Assembly: GCA_019115305.1 (NCBI GenBank)
Contig: DXDW01000148.1
Coordinates: 1 to 32,873 of the forward strand
DNA length: 32,873 nt
Origin: Candidatus Anaerofilum excrementigallinarum
GTDB taxonomy: Bacteria; Bacillota; Clostridia; Oscillospirales; Ruminococcaceae
Direction of reading: 5' to 3'
The translations under genes and the position numbers were made by a program. This document shows, in pieces, positions 1-8,092 of the stretch. The notes beneath the pieces are model-generated. The model did no database searches. It was given only the letters and a program-made list of their open reading frames with translations, and had not been told where the DNA came from. Position 1 is the first letter of the stretch; every line of letters begins with the position of its first letter.

Positions 1-1
1 C

Positions 2-469
2 GCCAAGGATCTGGGCACCGGCAAGGAGCAGAGCATCACCATCACCGCTTCCACCAACATGAGCAAGGAAGACGTGGAGAAGGCTGTGCAGGACGCCGAG
101 CGGTTTGCCGAGGAAGACAAGAAGCGCCGCGAAGAAGTGGACATCAAGAACAGCGCCGATCAGCTGGTGTTCCAGACCGAAAAGACTCTGGGCGAGCTGG
201 GCGATAAGGTGACCGCTGACGAGAAGGCCGCCGTGGAAGGCAAGCTGAACGAGCTGAAAGAGGCCATCAAGTCCGGCAACGTGGACGAGATCAAGGCCAA
301 GCAGGACGAGGTCCAGAAGGCCTTCTATCCCATCGCCGAGAAGATGTACAAGGAAGCCGGCGCTCAGCAGGCCCAGCAGGGTCAGCAGCCCCAGCAGGAC
401 CAGTACAATGCCGGCCAGCAGTCCGCTAACGACGACGGCGTGGTAGACGCTGATTTCAAGGAAGTTTGA
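2..469 (+). CDS. dnaK: DnaK (Hsp70) chaperone, C-terminal part only
   Basis: This is the 3' end of the Hsp70 chaperone DnaK, an ATP-driven foldase working with DnaJ and GrpE in the cytoplasm. The frame is already open at the first bases; the start lies outside the window. The visible part begins in the end of the substrate-binding domain ([14 protein letters not shown]) and runs through the helical lid ([20 protein letters not shown]) into a Gln-rich linker and an acidic tail ending DADFKEV, the usual bacterial DnaK ending. dnaJ follows on the same strand after 118 bases, the standard dnaK-dnaJ order. An internal ATG at 59 is not a real start because the upstream codons are in frame and DnaK-like. 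Identification is very secure. Confidence 0.97.
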   Translation, partial: AKDLGTGKEQSITITASTNMSKEDVEKAVQDAERFAEEDKKRREEVDIKNSADQLVFQTEKTLGELGDKVTADEKAAVEGKLNELKEAIKSGNVDEIKAKQDEVQKAFYPIAEKMYKEAGAQQAQQGQQPQQDQYNAGQQSANDDGVVDADFKEV

Positions 470-486
470 TCCCATAACAGACCAGG

Positions 487-533
487 GCCGCACCCCTTTC
501 CATCGCCTTTCGAGGCGGGGAAGGGGGCGCGGC
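487..533 (+). other. Stable hairpin between dnaK and dnaJ
   Basis: A GC-rich inverted repeat fills much of the dnaK-dnaJ gap. The arms are GCCGC-ACCCCTTTCC and GGGAAGGGGG-CGCGGC, with an inner TCGCC/GGCG pairing. No T-tract follows, so it does not look like an intrinsic terminator. It may be a partial stop, an RNA-processing site or a 3'-end stabiliser setting the DnaK:DnaJ ratio; that role is inference. Confidence 0.55.
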
Positions 534-587
534 AATCTTGGATTCATCAACAAATTCGCCGCGTCCAGCGGCTCAAGGTGAGAGAGT

Positions 588-1763
588 ATGGCAGAAAAAC
601 GAGATTATTACGAGGTGCTGGGCATTGCCAAGGGCGCTTCGGAGGATGAGATCAAAAGCGCCTACCGCAAAAAGGCGAAAAAATACCACCCCGACCTGAA
701 CCCCGGCGACAAGGAAGCCGAGGAGAAGTTCAAGGAGGTAAACGAGGCCTACGAGGTCCTCAGCGATAAAGAGAAGCGCGCCCGGTACGACCAGTTCGGC
801 TTCGCCGGGGTAGACCCCAGCTATGGCGCCGGTCAGGGTGCCGGCGGCTTTGGGGGCGGCTTCGGCGGCGGTTTTGGCGGCGTGGATCTGGGCGACATCT
901 TCGGCGATCTGTTCGGCGGCGGTTTCGGCGGCGGATTTGGCGGCAGCCGGTCCAACCCCAACGCCCCCCGCAAGGGCCGGGATGTGCGCATCAGCGTGGG
1001 CATCAGCTTTATGGAAGCGGTACATGGCTGCAAAAAGACGGTCACCGTCACCCGCCAGGACACCTGTCCCGAGTGCGGCGGCAGCGGTTCGGCCAAGGGC
1101 ACCAGCCCCGAGACCTGCCCCGACTGTCACGGTACCGGCCGGGTGACCATCCAGCAGCGCACCCCCTTCGGCGTGATCCAGAGCCAGCAGCCCTGTTCCC
1201 GCTGCGGCGGCAAGGGCAAGATCGTGAAAACCCCCTGTAACCACTGTCACGGTACCGGCCGGGTGAACACCCGCAAGACTCTGGAGGTGAGCATCCCCGC
1301 CGGCATCGATGACGATCAGCAGCTGGCTCTGCGGGGCCAGGGCGACGGCGGCGTCAACGGCGGTCCCAACGGCGACCTCATCGTCATCGTCACCGTCCGG
1401 CCCGATCCCATGTTCCAGCGGCAGGGCTACGACGTATATGTCACCGTTCCCATCACATACAGCCAGGCGGTCATGGGGGCCGATGTGATCGTGCCCACCA
1501 TCGACGGCAAGGTGCAGTACACGGTGCCCGAAGGCACCCAGAGCGGCACCACCTTCCGGCTGCGGGGCAAAGGCATCCCCTATGTGGGAGGCCGCGGCCG
1601 GGGCGACCAGTATGTGCAGGTGAATGTGGAGATCCCCAAAAAGCTCACCCGCGCCCAGCGGGATGCTCTGAAAGCCTTTGAGGACACCCTCAAGGAGGAC
1701 AACTACGAGCAGCGCAAGGGATTTTTCAAAAAGCTGAAGGATATGTTCCAGGATAAGGATTGA
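588..1763 (+). CDS. dnaJ: Molecular chaperone DnaJ (Hsp40)
   Basis: DnaJ is the co-chaperone that delivers unfolded substrate to DnaK and stimulates its ATPase. The 391-residue product has the complete type I layout: a J domain at about 5-70 with the HPD motif at 34-36, a Gly/Phe-rich stretch at about 78-125, and a zinc-binding region with four CxxCxGxG repeats ([32 protein letters not shown]). The C-terminal substrate-binding beta domains follow. The length is normal for the family. The start ATG follows a modest GGTGAGAGAG site; residues [13 protein letters not shown] match the usual DnaJ beginning. It is probably cotranscribed with dnaK and ends before a strong terminator. Confidence 0.98.
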   Translation: MAEKRDYYEVLGIAKGASEDEIKSAYRKKAKKYHPDLNPGDKEAEEKFKEVNEAYEVLSDKEKRARYDQFGFAGVDPSYGAGQGAGGFGGGFGGGFGGVDLGDIFGDLFGGGFGGGFGGSRSNPNAPRKGRDVRISVGISFMEAVHGCKKTVTVTRQDTCPECGGSGSAKGTSPETCPDCHGTGRVTIQQRTPFGVIQSQQPCSRCGGKGKIVKTPCNHCHGTGRVNTRKTLEVSIPAGIDDDQQLALRGQGDGGVNGGPNGDLIVIVTVRPDPMFQRQGYDVYVTVPITYSQAVMGADVIVPTIDGKVQYTVPEGTQSGTTFRLRGKGIPYVGGRGRGDQYVQVNVEIPKKLTRAQRDALKAFEDTLKEDNYEQRKGFFKKLKDMFQDKD

Positions 1764-1792
1764 TCCTTTCCGGCATCTTCAGATTCCAATAC

Positions 1793-1840
1793 AAAAGCGG
1801 CCCCTTTTCGGCGATATGCCGGGAAAGGGGCCGCTTTTTT
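1793..1840 (+). terminator. Intrinsic terminator after dnaJ
   Basis: A long inverted repeat, AAAGCGGCCCCTTTTC ... GGAAAGGGGCCGCTTT, is followed by a run of T. It lies 30 bases past the dnaJ stop and closes the dnaK-dnaJ unit. The A-rich left flank means it could also work weakly on the other strand. Confidence 0.92.
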
Positions 1841-1972
1841 GTGCGTTTTATCGGGTGTGAGAGCGGCAACTGCCAAAGGGCAAGGGGCCGCAGGGGAGTT
1901 CGGTAGAGGAAAAAGTAATAGGGCTGTAAAAAGGTACTGGAAGAACCGGCGGAAGCGGAAAAGAAAAAACAA

Positions 1973-2100
1973 AAGGCACGCTGAAAGCTGACAAGCCCAG
2001 CGCTGCATGGATTTTTGCGAGCCAAAGGCAAAGAAAAAGCCTTTGGCCTGCTGTAGGCCAAAGGCATGACCGATGAAAAAAGGCATGACCGGTGAAAAAA
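1973..2100 (-). repeat. Diverged single copy of the ~105-bp terminator repeat
   Basis: On the minus strand this stretch reads TTTTTTCATCGGTCATGCC, then a perfect GCC-rich hairpin, then TTTTTCTTTGCCTTTGGCTC. This is the same order of blocks as the tandem copies at 8447-8748. It lies directly 3' of the LUD gene stop, just as the tandem copies lie directly 3' of adhE. The TTTTTTCAYCGGTCATGCC block is duplicated (2063-2100). The second hairpin of the tandem units is not conserved here. The rest of the 1841-2101 gap shows nothing I can assign. Confidence 0.6.
2033..2065 (-). terminator. Intrinsic terminator of the glycosyltransferase-LUD unit
   Basis: On the minus strand a perfect 10-bp stem GCCTTTGGCC / GGCCAAAGGC with a 7-base loop is followed by TTTTTC. 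It lies about 37 bases past the LUD stop codon and belongs to the repeat unit described at 1973-2100. Confidence 0.88.
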
Positions 2101-2101
2101 T

Positions 2102-2737
2102 TTAGTAGCCCAGGCTTTCGCCCACCAGAATCACCTTGACGCGGCCGGGGATGCGCTGGTACGCCTGCACCAGAGTGGTGCAGCAGATGCGGGCGGGGCT
2201 TTTGCAGTTTTCGCACTGTCCGGTGACGGCACAGGGGGTCTTGCAGTGGAGCCGGGCGGCGTTGGCCGGGGCGGCAATGGCCTTCACCCGGGCCTCGGCG
2301 GCGGCCAGGTCGGGCACGATCTTGTTGTACCCCGCCACACAGATGACGCTGGCCGGCCCAAAGGCCAGGGCCGCCACCCGGTTGGCATTGCCGTCTACGT
2401 TGTACAGCTCACCCTGCTCGGTGACGGCGTTGCAGCTGGAAAAATAGCAGTCGGCGGAAAATACCTGGCGATAGAGCTTCTGCAGCTCCTCCCCCTGTAA
2501 ACCGGTGCGGTCCAGAAAGGTGTATTCGCCCCCGGCCAGCAGCTCCATCACCCCGCACTGGGCCAAAGTCATGCTGCCGCCGGCTGCCACGGTGGAGCCC
2601 GCCGGGGCAAGCTGACGCACCAGGGGGGCCACCTCAGCGGCGGTCTTTACATAATAGGCCTCCATGTTGTTGGCCTGCAGGGCCTTCATGGTGCGCTGGA
2701 TGCGCTTTTCCACCACAGAATACAAAGGTTCGTCCAT
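2102..2737 (-). CDS. LUD-domain (LutC/YkgG-like) protein
   Basis: This 211-residue cytoplasmic protein belongs to the LUD family (formerly DUF162), related to LutC/YkgG of the lactate-utilisation complex. The recognisable segments are AAGGSMTL near residues 51-58, then TEQGELYNVDGNANRVAAL and FGPASVICVAGYNKIV in the middle. A Cys cluster near the end (HCKTPC, GQCENC, RICC) is usual in stand-alone clostridial members. No lutA or lutB partner is present, so a role in lactate oxidation should not be assumed. The start ATG is preceded by AGGGAGG. It lies 18 bases downstream of the glycosyltransferase and is probably cotranscribed with it, though the two have no obvious functional link. Confidence 0.85.
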   Translation of the reverse strand: MDEPLYSVVEKRIQRTMKALQANNMEAYYVKTAAEVAPLVRQLAPAGSTVAAGGSMTLAQCGVMELLAGGEYTFLDRTGLQGEELQKLYRQVFSADCYFSSCNAVTEQGELYNVDGNANRVAALAFGPASVICVAGYNKIVPDLAAAEARVKAIAAPANAARLHCKTPCAVTGQCENCKSPARICCTTLVQAYQRIPGRVKVILVGESLGY

Positions 2738-2755
2738 TGTCGTTTCCTCCCTCTT

Positions 2756-3745
2756 TTACTGGATCTTCAGCGCCCGCTGGACGCGGTAGACGATGTACTG
2801 GAAAAGTCCCAGCACCAGCCACAGCTGGATCAGGACGTAGCAGGGCAGGTTTTTCAGCCGGAACGGGGGCTTCTGGATCTTGCCCATGGTTTTCAGCGCC
2901 TCTTTGAAGCCCTGGCCGTAGGCCGGGCCGAAGCCCCGCAGCCGGAACATGGCCGCCTTGAGCAGGTATCCGAAAACCAGGAAGGGCAGATTGAGAAGCA
3001 GCATCAGAATGGGCATGTTCTTGTAGGGCAGCAGAATGCTGTTGCGCCCGCTCTGGATGCTCTTGAAGGGGTTGTACCGCACCGCTCCGGTGGTGGCTCC
3101 GCAGATGTGGTAGCAGCGGGCGGTGGGGCAGTATACGTTTTTGTAGCCCAGGCTGTTGGCCCGCCAGCTGATGTCCACATCTTCGTAGTAGGCGAAGAAG
3201 GTCTCGTCAAACAGGCCGATCTCGTCCAGAATGGATTTGCGGTAGAGGGCCGCGCCGCCGCAGGCGGAAAATACCCGGCCGGGCTTCTGGTAGCGGCTGG
3301 CCTTCATGCCGTCTCCCCGCTTGCAGGCAAAGCCCAGCAAGGTGACATAGTCGCCGGCGTCGTCGGCCAGTTCCCGCTCGAAATGGCGGATCATCAGGCT
3401 GCTCACCGCAAAGATGCGCCCATCCTGCTCGGCGGCGGCGATGAGGTTTTCCAGCCAGTCGGGCTCGGCAAAGGCGTCGTTGTTGAACAGGGCCACATAC
3501 TCGCCCTTGGCCGCCCGGATTCCCTGGTTCACCGCATGGGAAAAACCGGTGTTGGTGTCGTTTTGGATCAAAGTATAGCCGGGCCGGCCCTGATAACTTT
3601 GGGCAATGGCCAGGCTCTCGTCGGTGGAGCCGTTGTCCACCACAATGAGCTCCAGATCCTGCATGGTCTGGGCCCAGATGGACTCGATGCTGTCTTTCAG
3701 CCAGCCGGCGCCGTTGAGGTTGGGGATGACCACAGTTGCTTTCAT
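2756..3745 (-). CDS. Family 2 glycosyltransferase
   Basis: This is a GT-A fold glycosyltransferase that moves a sugar from a nucleotide donor, probably to a cell-surface glycan or lipid carrier. N-terminal motifs are VVIPNLNG, LIVVDNGSTDES and NTGFSHAVNQG. FNNDAF stands at the metal-binding DxD position. GLFDETFFAYYEDVDISWR in the middle is typical of rhamnosyltransferase-like (WbbL-type) members. Two hydrophobic stretches near the C-terminus (MPILMLLLNLPFLVFGYLL and VLIQLWLVLGLFQYIVYRV) suggest membrane association. I place the start at MKATVV, which follows AAGGAG at good spacing; the frame is open further upstream but without a ribosome site. The product is 329 residues. The acceptor cannot be told from sequence. 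Confidence 0.87.
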   Translation of the reverse strand: MKATVVIPNLNGAGWLKDSIESIWAQTMQDLELIVVDNGSTDESLAIAQSYQGRPGYTLIQNDTNTGFSHAVNQGIRAAKGEYVALFNNDAFAEPDWLENLIAAAEQDGRIFAVSSLMIRHFERELADDAGDYVTLLGFACKRGDGMKASRYQKPGRVFSACGGAALYRKSILDEIGLFDETFFAYYEDVDISWRANSLGYKNVYCPTARCYHICGATTGAVRYNPFKSIQSGRNSILLPYKNMPILMLLLNLPFLVFGYLLKAAMFRLRGFGPAYGQGFKEALKTMGKIQKPPFRLKNLPCYVLIQLWLVLGLFQYIVYRVQRALKIQ

Positions 3746-3794
3746 GCAGCGTTTCTCCTTTTTGGCCGCAAAACTCAAAAGGCGGCTCGTAGAT

Positions 3795-3823
3795 ATTGTA
3801 CCCCAATCCGCCCGCCGGCGCAA
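3795..3823 (-). promoter_or_regulatory. Promoter for the glycosyltransferase-LUD unit
   Basis: On the minus strand TTGCGC and TACAAT are separated by 17 bases, about 50 bases before the chosen glycosyltransferase start. The -10 is strong and the -35 weak. The same TTGnnn-N17-TACAAT pattern recurs at several genes in the window. Confidence 0.6.
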
Positions 3824-3895
3824 GCGGGGGCCACAGCGGAAAGGATAGCACAGAAAGCCCGCAGCTGCCCAAATGCGTTTAGTAATTAAAAAGGA

Positions 3896-3926
3896 TTGAC
3901 ATGTGATAGAAAGGGGGGGATACTAT
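3896..3926 (+). promoter_or_regulatory. Promoter for the DADG protein
   Basis: A perfect -35 TTGACA is followed either by GATACT at 17 bases or TACTAT at 19 bases. It lies about 50 bases before the gene's ribosome site and is divergent from the glycosyltransferase promoter. Confidence 0.65.
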
Positions 3927-3974
3927 TTATAAAGAACCGTTGCGCGGGCGATTGTATGCAAAGGAGGTGTTTGT

Positions 3975-4922
3975 ATGAAAAAAGGATCTGGCGCTGCCCC
4001 TTCCACGGCGACTGCCCGCATCCGTGGCGTGCTGGTGTTTGCGGCGGTGTTTGCCCTTTTACATCTGGCGGCGGTCTGGCTGATGCCCAAAGACCAGCTG
4101 CTGGTGCGGTTTTGCCCCGATTTGTCGGTGAATACCGGCTACATCGACCTCCAACAGCTGGAAAAGGAGACCTGGACCAGCATGGAGTACACCGGCTGGC
4201 AGGATGGCCGGCAGACCGGCAGCGTGCGGTTCCAAAAAGCCTTTTTTAATCGCTACACGGCCTCGGGCACCGATGCCGACGGCCATCCGCTGTCGCTGGA
4301 AGGTTGGGTGAGCCGGGGGCTGCAGAGCCAGTGGCAGTACACCCGGGGCGGGGAGAGTATCACCTTGGAATCCAATTTCAGCCGCGATCTGCTGGGCCGC
4401 ACCAATCAGATCCGGATGCTGGAAAGGCAGGGGGAGAGTTCCCGTTCCCTGCGCTATCTGGAGTTGGTGTATTCCGACGTGAAAGCCGACATCCTGCTGC
4501 GGCAGGTCAGCGGCGGAGCCCAGGGCCAAGAGCTGGGCTGGCGCTCCATCGACCAGGCTGATGCCGGGTACGGCATGCAGGTGACCGGCACCAGGGATTA
4601 CGATGCCGACGGCCAGCTGCTGGGCTATGCGGTGTACAGCTACGACCAGGCCGTCAGGTGTACTGTGGAGGAGTTTGACGCCGCGGATACCCTGCTGGGC
4701 AGCAGCGTGACCTGGTACGACTGGTTCGGTCGCATCCAGCGCCGGGAGCACTACGACGCAGACGGCCAGCTCACCGGCCGGGAGGTATACCACTACCGGT
4801 TCTGGGAGCGGTATGCCAGCTGGCAGGGTCTGGCGGTGCTGGTTGTAAGCCTGGGGCTTTCCGCCACCTTCGGCCTGGCGGCCGGCGAGCTGCCCCGCCG
4901 CAAAGAAAACTACGCCGGCTGA
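3975..4922 (+). CDS. Uncharacterised two-TM protein with DADG motifs
   Basis: I do not recognise this 315-residue protein. A membrane segment at about 19-37 (VLVFAAVFALLHLAAVWLM) follows a basic N-terminus. A second lies near the C-terminus at about 283-304, followed by the basic tail RRKENY. The middle of roughly 245 residues is probably outside the cell. It contains DADG three times, at about residues 100, 210 and 261. The second is a full DxDxDG (208-213) like a calcium-loop core, and YDADGQLxG recurs in the last two, giving a faint YD-repeat look. The start follows AAAGGAGG at good spacing. It has its own promoter and no operon partner. No catalytic motif is visible. Confidence 0.75.
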   Translation: MKKGSGAAPSTATARIRGVLVFAAVFALLHLAAVWLMPKDQLLVRFCPDLSVNTGYIDLQQLEKETWTSMEYTGWQDGRQTGSVRFQKAFFNRYTASGTDADGHPLSLEGWVSRGLQSQWQYTRGGESITLESNFSRDLLGRTNQIRMLERQGESSRSLRYLELVYSDVKADILLRQVSGGAQGQELGWRSIDQADAGYGMQVTGTRDYDADGQLLGYAVYSYDQAVRCTVEEFDAADTLLGSSVTWYDWFGRIQRREHYDADGQLTGREVYHYRFWERYASWQGLAVLVVSLGLSATFGLAAGELPRRKENYAG

Positions 4923-4974
4923 CCAATCAATGCAAAAACATCTTCCATTCACCTTGCCGCGCCGGCTGTGCGCC

Positions 4975-5003
4975 TTGACTTTTGCGGGGCGGCGTGGTAT
5001 GAT
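4975..5003 (+). promoter_or_regulatory. Promoter of the asnS T-box transcript
   Basis: TTGACT and TATGAT are separated by exactly 17 bases, giving an expected start near 5010. This puts a leader of about 320 bases ahead of asnS. Confidence 0.8.
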
Positions 5004-5009
5004 ACCCAC

Positions 5010-5290
5010 ATATCCCAAAAGCGATGACGAAGAAAAGTACGGCGGGCCCTGGGGCCCAGCGAGCGGGGGAGGGTGCAAGCCCCGCGCCAAAGACCGCCCG
5101 AAAGAACACTTCCCAGCTGCAATCTGAACCCGGTTTTTGCCGGCAGTAGGGGCGCCGTGGGCGGCACGTTACAGCCGCGGCCCTTGTAAGAGCGGCAAAA
5201 AGCGACCGTGCAAACGGTAATTTAGGTGGCACCGCGGATCCCGACAGCGATTCGTCCTAAGTGAGGATGAATCTGGCTGTCGTTTTTTAT
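5010..5290 (+). promoter_or_regulatory. T-box leader, probably tRNA-Asn specific
   Basis: T-box RNAs bind a tRNA and choose between terminator and antiterminator according to its charging state. The diagnostic AGGTGGCACCGCGG lies at 5224-5237, directly before a terminator hairpin. Upstream stem I features are visible: GATGACGAAGAAAAGTA near its base, and a distal region with AGCGAGC and GGGTGCAAGCCCC. The likely specifier is AAC at 5105-5107, followed by a purine. AAC is an Asn codon, which agrees with the downstream gene. The specifier position is read by eye without folding; the T-box call itself is secure. Confidence 0.93.
5242..5288 (+). terminator. Regulated terminator of the asnS T-box
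   Basis: The stem CGACAGC-GATTCGTCCT pairs with AGGATGAATC-GCTGTCG and is followed by TTTTTT. It starts four bases after the T-box sequence, as expected for a transcription-attenuating T-box, and ends about 45 bases before the asnS start. Confidence 0.93.
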
Positions 5291-5333
5291 TTTCCGGGCT
5301 TTTGCCCTGGCAACAAGAAAAGGAGAGATCTGT

Positions 5334-6719
5334 ATGCAGCGCACCGAAATCGTTTCTCTTTACAAAGCTGCCCCTGCCGACGGCACCGTGATCACCGTCT
5401 GCGGCTGGGCCAAGACCATCCGCGATTCCAAAAACATCGGCTTCATCGAGCTCAGCGACGGCAGCTGCTTCAAGAGCCTGCAGGTTGTGTTCGAGGCCGA
5501 GAAGCTGGCCAACTACAAGGAGATCGCCAAGTGCGGCGTGGGCGCCAGCTTTGAGGTCACCGGCCGTCTGATCCTCACCCCCGGGGCCAAGCAGCCCTTT
5601 GAGGTGAACGCCGATTCCATCACTTTGCTGGGCAGCTGCCCCCCGGAATACCCCCTGCAGAAAAAGCGCCACACCATGGAGTTCCTGCGCACCATGCCCC
5701 ATCTGCGCCCCCGCACCAACACCTTTGCGGCGGCCTTCCGGGTGCGCAGCGTGGCGGCTTACGCCATCCACAAGTTCTTCCAGGAGCAGGGCTTCGTCTA
5801 TGCCCACACCCCCCTCATCACCGGCTCTGACTGCGAGGGCGCCGGCGAGATGTTCCGGGTGACCACTCTGGACCCCGCCGATCCTCCCCGCACCGAGGAC
5901 GGCACTGTGGATTACAGCCAGGACTTCTTCGGCCGCGCCACCAACCTCACCGTGTCCGGCCAGCTGGAGGCCGAGGCCATGGCCATGGCCTTTGGTAAGG
6001 TGTATACCTTCGGACCCACCTTCCGGGCGGAAAAATCCTTCACTCCCCGCCATGCCGCCGAGTTCTGGATGATCGAGCCGGAGATGGCTTTTGCCGATCT
6101 GGCCGCCGATATGGACAACGCCGAGGCCATGATCAAATCGGTGATCGGCTATGTGCTGGAGCAGTGCCCCGCCGAGCTGGCCTTCTTCAACCAGTTCTTC
6201 GACAAGGGCCTGCTGGAGCGCCTGCAGAGCCTGGTGAACAGCGAGTTTGCCCGGGTGAGCTACACCGACGCCATCGAGCTGCTGAAAAAGAACAACGACG
6301 CCTTCCAGTACAAGGTGGAGTGGGGCGTGGACCTGCAGACCGAGCATGAGCGGTACCTCACCGAGCAGGTGTTCAAAAAGCCGGTGTTTGTCACCGACTA
6401 CCCCAAGGAGATCAAGAGCTTCTATATGCGGCTCAACGACGACGGCAAGACCGTGGCCGCGGCGGATATGCTGGTGCCCGGCATCGGCGAGCTGATCGGC
6501 GGCAGCCAGCGTGAGGAGCGTCTGGACCTGCTGGAAGCCCGCATGGACGAGCTGGGTCTGGCCAAGGAGGACTACGACTGGTATCTGGATCTGCGGCGGT
6601 TCGGCAGCGTCAAGCATGCGGGCTACGGCCTGGGCTTTGAGCGGCTGGTGATGTACCTCACCGGTATCCCCAACATCCGGGACGTGCTGCCCTTCCCCCG
6701 CACCGCATACGGATTCTGA
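5334..6719 (+). CDS. asnS: Asparaginyl-tRNA synthetase
   Basis: This class IIb synthetase charges tRNA-Asn with asparagine. The 461-residue product has the N-terminal anticodon-binding OB fold ([20 protein letters not shown]) and then a class II catalytic core. Motif 2 appears as [19 protein letters not shown]. Motif 3 appears as [19 protein letters not shown] followed by [20 protein letters not shown] is typical of AsnRS rather than AspRS. The length is normal. The ATG follows AGGAGA. Expression is set by the T-box leader directly upstream, so it should rise when uncharged tRNA-Asn accumulates. mutY follows after a 45-base gap without a terminator and may share the transcript. Confidence 0.98.
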   Translation: MQRTEIVSLYKAAPADGTVITVCGWAKTIRDSKNIGFIELSDGSCFKSLQVVFEAEKLANYKEIAKCGVGASFEVTGRLILTPGAKQPFEVNADSITLLGSCPPEYPLQKKRHTMEFLRTMPHLRPRTNTFAAAFRVRSVAAYAIHKFFQEQGFVYAHTPLITGSDCEGAGEMFRVTTLDPADPPRTEDGTVDYSQDFFGRATNLTVSGQLEAEAMAMAFGKVYTFGPTFRAEKSFTPRHAAEFWMIEPEMAFADLAADMDNAEAMIKSVIGYVLEQCPAELAFFNQFFDKGLLERLQSLVNSEFARVSYTDAIELLKKNNDAFQYKVEWGVDLQTEHERYLTEQVFKKPVFVTDYPKEIKSFYMRLNDDGKTVAAADMLVPGIGELIGGSQREERLDLLEARMDELGLAKEDYDWYLDLRRFGSVKHAGYGLGFERLVMYLTGIPNIRDVLPFPRTAYGF

Positions 6720-6764
6720 TAAAAGGGCATACTGCCCATAGAAACAAAACAGGAGGTGGGGCCA

Positions 6765-7829
6765 GTGCCCGTCAGACAGGAGGATATCCCGGGGCGGCTG
6801 GCCCCCCTTTTGCTGCCCTGGTACAGGGCCAACGCCCGCAAGCTGCCTTTTCGGCAGAATCCCACCCCCTACGGGGTGTGGGTGAGCGAGATCATGCTGC
6901 AGCAGACCCGGGTGGCCGCCGCCCTGGACCACTACCGGCGGTTTATGGAGGCGCTGCCCACCATCCGGGATCTGGCCGACTGCCCCGAACAGCAGCTGCT
7001 CAAGCTGTGGGAGGGACTGGGCTATTACAGCCGGGCCCGGAACCTGCAAAAAGCCGCCCAGGCGGTGGTGGAGCAGTACGGCGGCCAGCTGCCCGCCGAT
7101 TACGACGCTTTGCGCAAGCTGCCCGGCATCGGGGACTATACCGCCGGGGCCATCGGGTCCATCTGCTTCGGGCTGCCGGTACCGGCGGTGGACGGCAATG
7201 TGCTGCGGGTATTTGCAAGGCTCTATGACGACCACCGGGATGTGCTGCGCCCGGCAGTAAAGCGGGATTTCACCGCCCGGGTGCTGGCCTGCCAGCCGCC
7301 GGACGCCGCCGGGGACTATAACCAGGCCCTCATGGAGCTGGGCGCTTTGGTCTGCCTGCCGGGGTCGCCCCAGTGTCTGGCCTGTCCGGCCTCCTCCATC
7401 TGCCGGGGATATGCCGCAGGCACCGCTGCCGAGCTGCCGGTGAAAACGCCCCCCAAGGCCCGGCGCATCCAGCCGGTGACGGTGCTGCTGGTGCAGAATG
7501 CCAGGGGAGAGTACCTGCTGCAGCAGCGGCCCAAAAAGGGACTGCTGGCGGGGCTGTGGCAGCCCCTGCTGGCCGAAGAAGCCCTGGATGCGGACGCGGC
7601 CGCCGCTCTGCTGGAAAAACTGGGTCTGGACGGGGATTATCTGGGGCCCGGCCCCGAGGCAAAGCATGTTTTCAGCCACATCGAGTGGCGGATGACCAGC
7701 CTGCGGTTTGAAACCGGAGAGCTGCCGGCCCCCGTCGGCTGCGTCTGGGCAGGGCCGGAGCAGCTGCGGGAAACCTACCCCCTGCCGGGGGCGTTCAAGG
7801 TGTACCGGGCGCATATGCTGGAAGAGTAA
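6765..7829 (+). CDS. mutY: Adenine DNA glycosylase MutY
   Basis: MutY removes adenine mispaired with 8-oxoguanine or guanine. From the GTG start at 6765 the product is 354 residues. Catalytic Glu42 lies in WVSEIMLQQTR, the helix-hairpin-helix is LPGIGDYTAG (119-128) and catalytic Asp143 is in VPAVDGNVLR. The [4Fe-4S] cysteines are 197, 204, 207 and 213 with C-x6-C-x2-C-x5-C spacing. The C-terminal NUDIX-like 8-oxoG recognition domain starts near residue 228. I chose GTG 6765 because AGGAGG lies eight bases before it; a GTG at 6756 overlaps that site. It is probably expressed by read-through from asnS, a common but functionally unrelated pairing. Confidence 0.95.
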   Translation: MPVRQEDIPGRLAPLLLPWYRANARKLPFRQNPTPYGVWVSEIMLQQTRVAAALDHYRRFMEALPTIRDLADCPEQQLLKLWEGLGYYSRARNLQKAAQAVVEQYGGQLPADYDALRKLPGIGDYTAGAIGSICFGLPVPAVDGNVLRVFARLYDDHRDVLRPAVKRDFTARVLACQPPDAAGDYNQALMELGALVCLPGSPQCLACPASSICRGYAAGTAAELPVKTPPKARRIQPVTVLLVQNARGEYLLQQRPKKGLLAGLWQPLLAEEALDADAAAALLEKLGLDGDYLGPGPEAKHVFSHIEWRMTSLRFETGELPAPVGCVWAGPEQLRETYPLPGAFKVYRAHMLEE

Positions 7830-7859
7830 ACTTTTTGTGCAAATTCACACTTTGCGGTG

Positions 7860-7888
7860 TTGTATTTGCGGGAATTTCAGGATATAAT
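7860..7888 (+). promoter_or_regulatory. Promoter for the small acidic membrane protein
   Basis: TTGTAT and a perfect TATAAT are separated by 17 bases. This starts a transcript about 200 bases before the preferred start at 8093, or about 50 bases before an alternative start at 7946. Confidence 0.75.
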
Positions 7889-8092
7889 AACAGTAATATT
7901 ATATGGGGGACTTGTCCCAATTCCCCCGCAGAGAGGAGGGCCGCCATGGCTTCCATTCGCGTCTGCCGGCTTCGGAAAAAGGCGGTGGCTTTTGCAGGGG
8001 CGGTGCTCACCTGTATCAGCGCCTGGCGACAGGCCAAAAAAGAATTCTCTGCAGCAAACATGCTGCGGCCCAAAAAGGAGGATGCTATCACC

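Noticed and set aside
2102..2737. Lactate-utilisation operon lutABC
   Set aside because: Only a LUD-domain protein is present; no LutA or LutB-like genes are adjacent, and its partner is a glycosyltransferase.
5169..7814. Long minus-strand open frame opposite asnS and mutY
   Set aside because: Shadow of two certain genes; composition is repetitive and no motif is present.
7836..7851. TTGTG-CAAAT-TCACA as a Rex- or CRP-type operator
   Set aside because: The half sites are two bases too close for either the TTGTGAANNNNTTCACAA or the TGTGAN6TCACA arrangement.
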